Shown here in pieces: positions 5,125 to 5,461 of a DNA stretch of 5,461 bases (position 1 is its first letter; the number at the start of each line of letters is the position of its first letter). The translations under genes were made by a program, and so were the position numbers. Under the pieces are notes generated by a model. That model was not told the DNA's origin. It saw nothing but the letters and a program-made list of their open reading frames with translations, and searched no databases. Source of the DNA: Methanosarcina sp. (lineage in GTDB: Archaea > Halobacteriota > Methanosarcinia > Methanosarcinales > Methanosarcinaceae); assembly GCA_024280975.1 (NCBI GenBank), contig JAMXLQ010000187.1, positions 1 to 5,461 on the forward strand, in the 5' to 3' direction.

Positions 5125-5461
5125 AAAATTGGAAAAAAATTGATTTCTATGAGGTCGATCTTAAGCCTTGAAGCACTTCTACATACCAGAACACAGCAAA
5201 AGGATAGAAATAGATCGCAATGCTTCAATAAACAGGGAGACCCAGAAGAAAAAGAAGAGAAAAAAGTTAGTTTTGGACCAATAAAATGGGACTGGGCTTA
5301 TTCGTTAGTCCTTTCTGAGGAATGCCGGTTAATTACAGGAGAAACCTTTCAATGCACTTCAAGGTTCTGATGCAATCAAGGCCCTCCTGCTTCTATACCC
5401 GGCGGAGGATTGTACAAATGAGCCCACTATCGGTTTTACGTTTTATATCTGTCTATTCAAT
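5125..5461. other. Window end: decayed DNA with weak coding traces
   Basis: No confident gene. On the plus strand an open frame from 5140 ends at 5370 with a more protein-like second half (residues FGPIKWDWAYSLVLSEECRL). A second plus frame is open from 5333 to the window edge, reading EKPFNALQGSDAIKALLLLY. Joining them near 5343 would give one continuous coding-like stretch, as expected of a frameshifted remnant or a gene cut by the window edge. I do not recognise the product. On the minus strand, where more MptE would be expected, only short frames rich in Phe and Leu are seen. Confidence 0.3.

Noticed and set aside
1..5461. CRISPR array or complete defence or mobile system
   Set aside because: No regularly spaced repeats, cas-like genes, integrase or attachment-site duplication were seen; the only mobile trace is the truncated transposase.

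Overview
The window looks like chromosomal DNA from a methanogenic archaeon, most likely a Methanosarcina. The evidence is AT-rich intergenic DNA, archaeal BRE/TATA promoters with leaderless or short-leader starts, a transposase fragment of the type scattered through Methanosarcina genomes, and a decayed copy of a methanopterin-biosynthesis gene (mptE). The genus is an inference from protein resemblance recalled from memory; no search was run.

Layout: positions 119-640 encode a small Cys-dependent protein phosphatase with its own TATA box placed for a leaderless transcript. Positions 843-2213 encode a three-domain sulfur enzyme: a metallo-beta-lactamase (MBL) persulfide-dioxygenase-like domain, a Cys-less pseudo-rhodanese and an active-type rhodanese. 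This is the domain order of the staphylococcal persulfide dioxygenase-sulfurtransferase CstB. Positions 2293-3477 encode a DUF1015 protein (COG4198) with a second leaderless-type promoter. After a pyrimidine-rich presumed termination zone, a 51-residue DUF1328/YtjA-type membrane miniprotein lies at 3847-4002. It sits behind two tandem copies of a perfect 11-bp palindrome that abut its TATA box.

From about 4290 to the end the window is decayed accessory DNA. It holds the N-terminal part of an IS transposase (4335-4670) whose start lies in a strong hairpin, an AT-rich spacer, and a minus-strand mptE fragment (4895-5124) broken by one missing base. The last roughly 330 bases contain only weak coding-like traces.

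The three large genes point the same way and lie close together, but each of the second and third has its own likely promoter, so there is no strong case for one operon. The functional theme, if any, is sulfur and stress handling (persulfide enzyme, stress-type membrane miniprotein). The strongest candidates for new biology are the twin-palindrome control region of the miniprotein and the CstB-like enzyme in a strict anaerobe.
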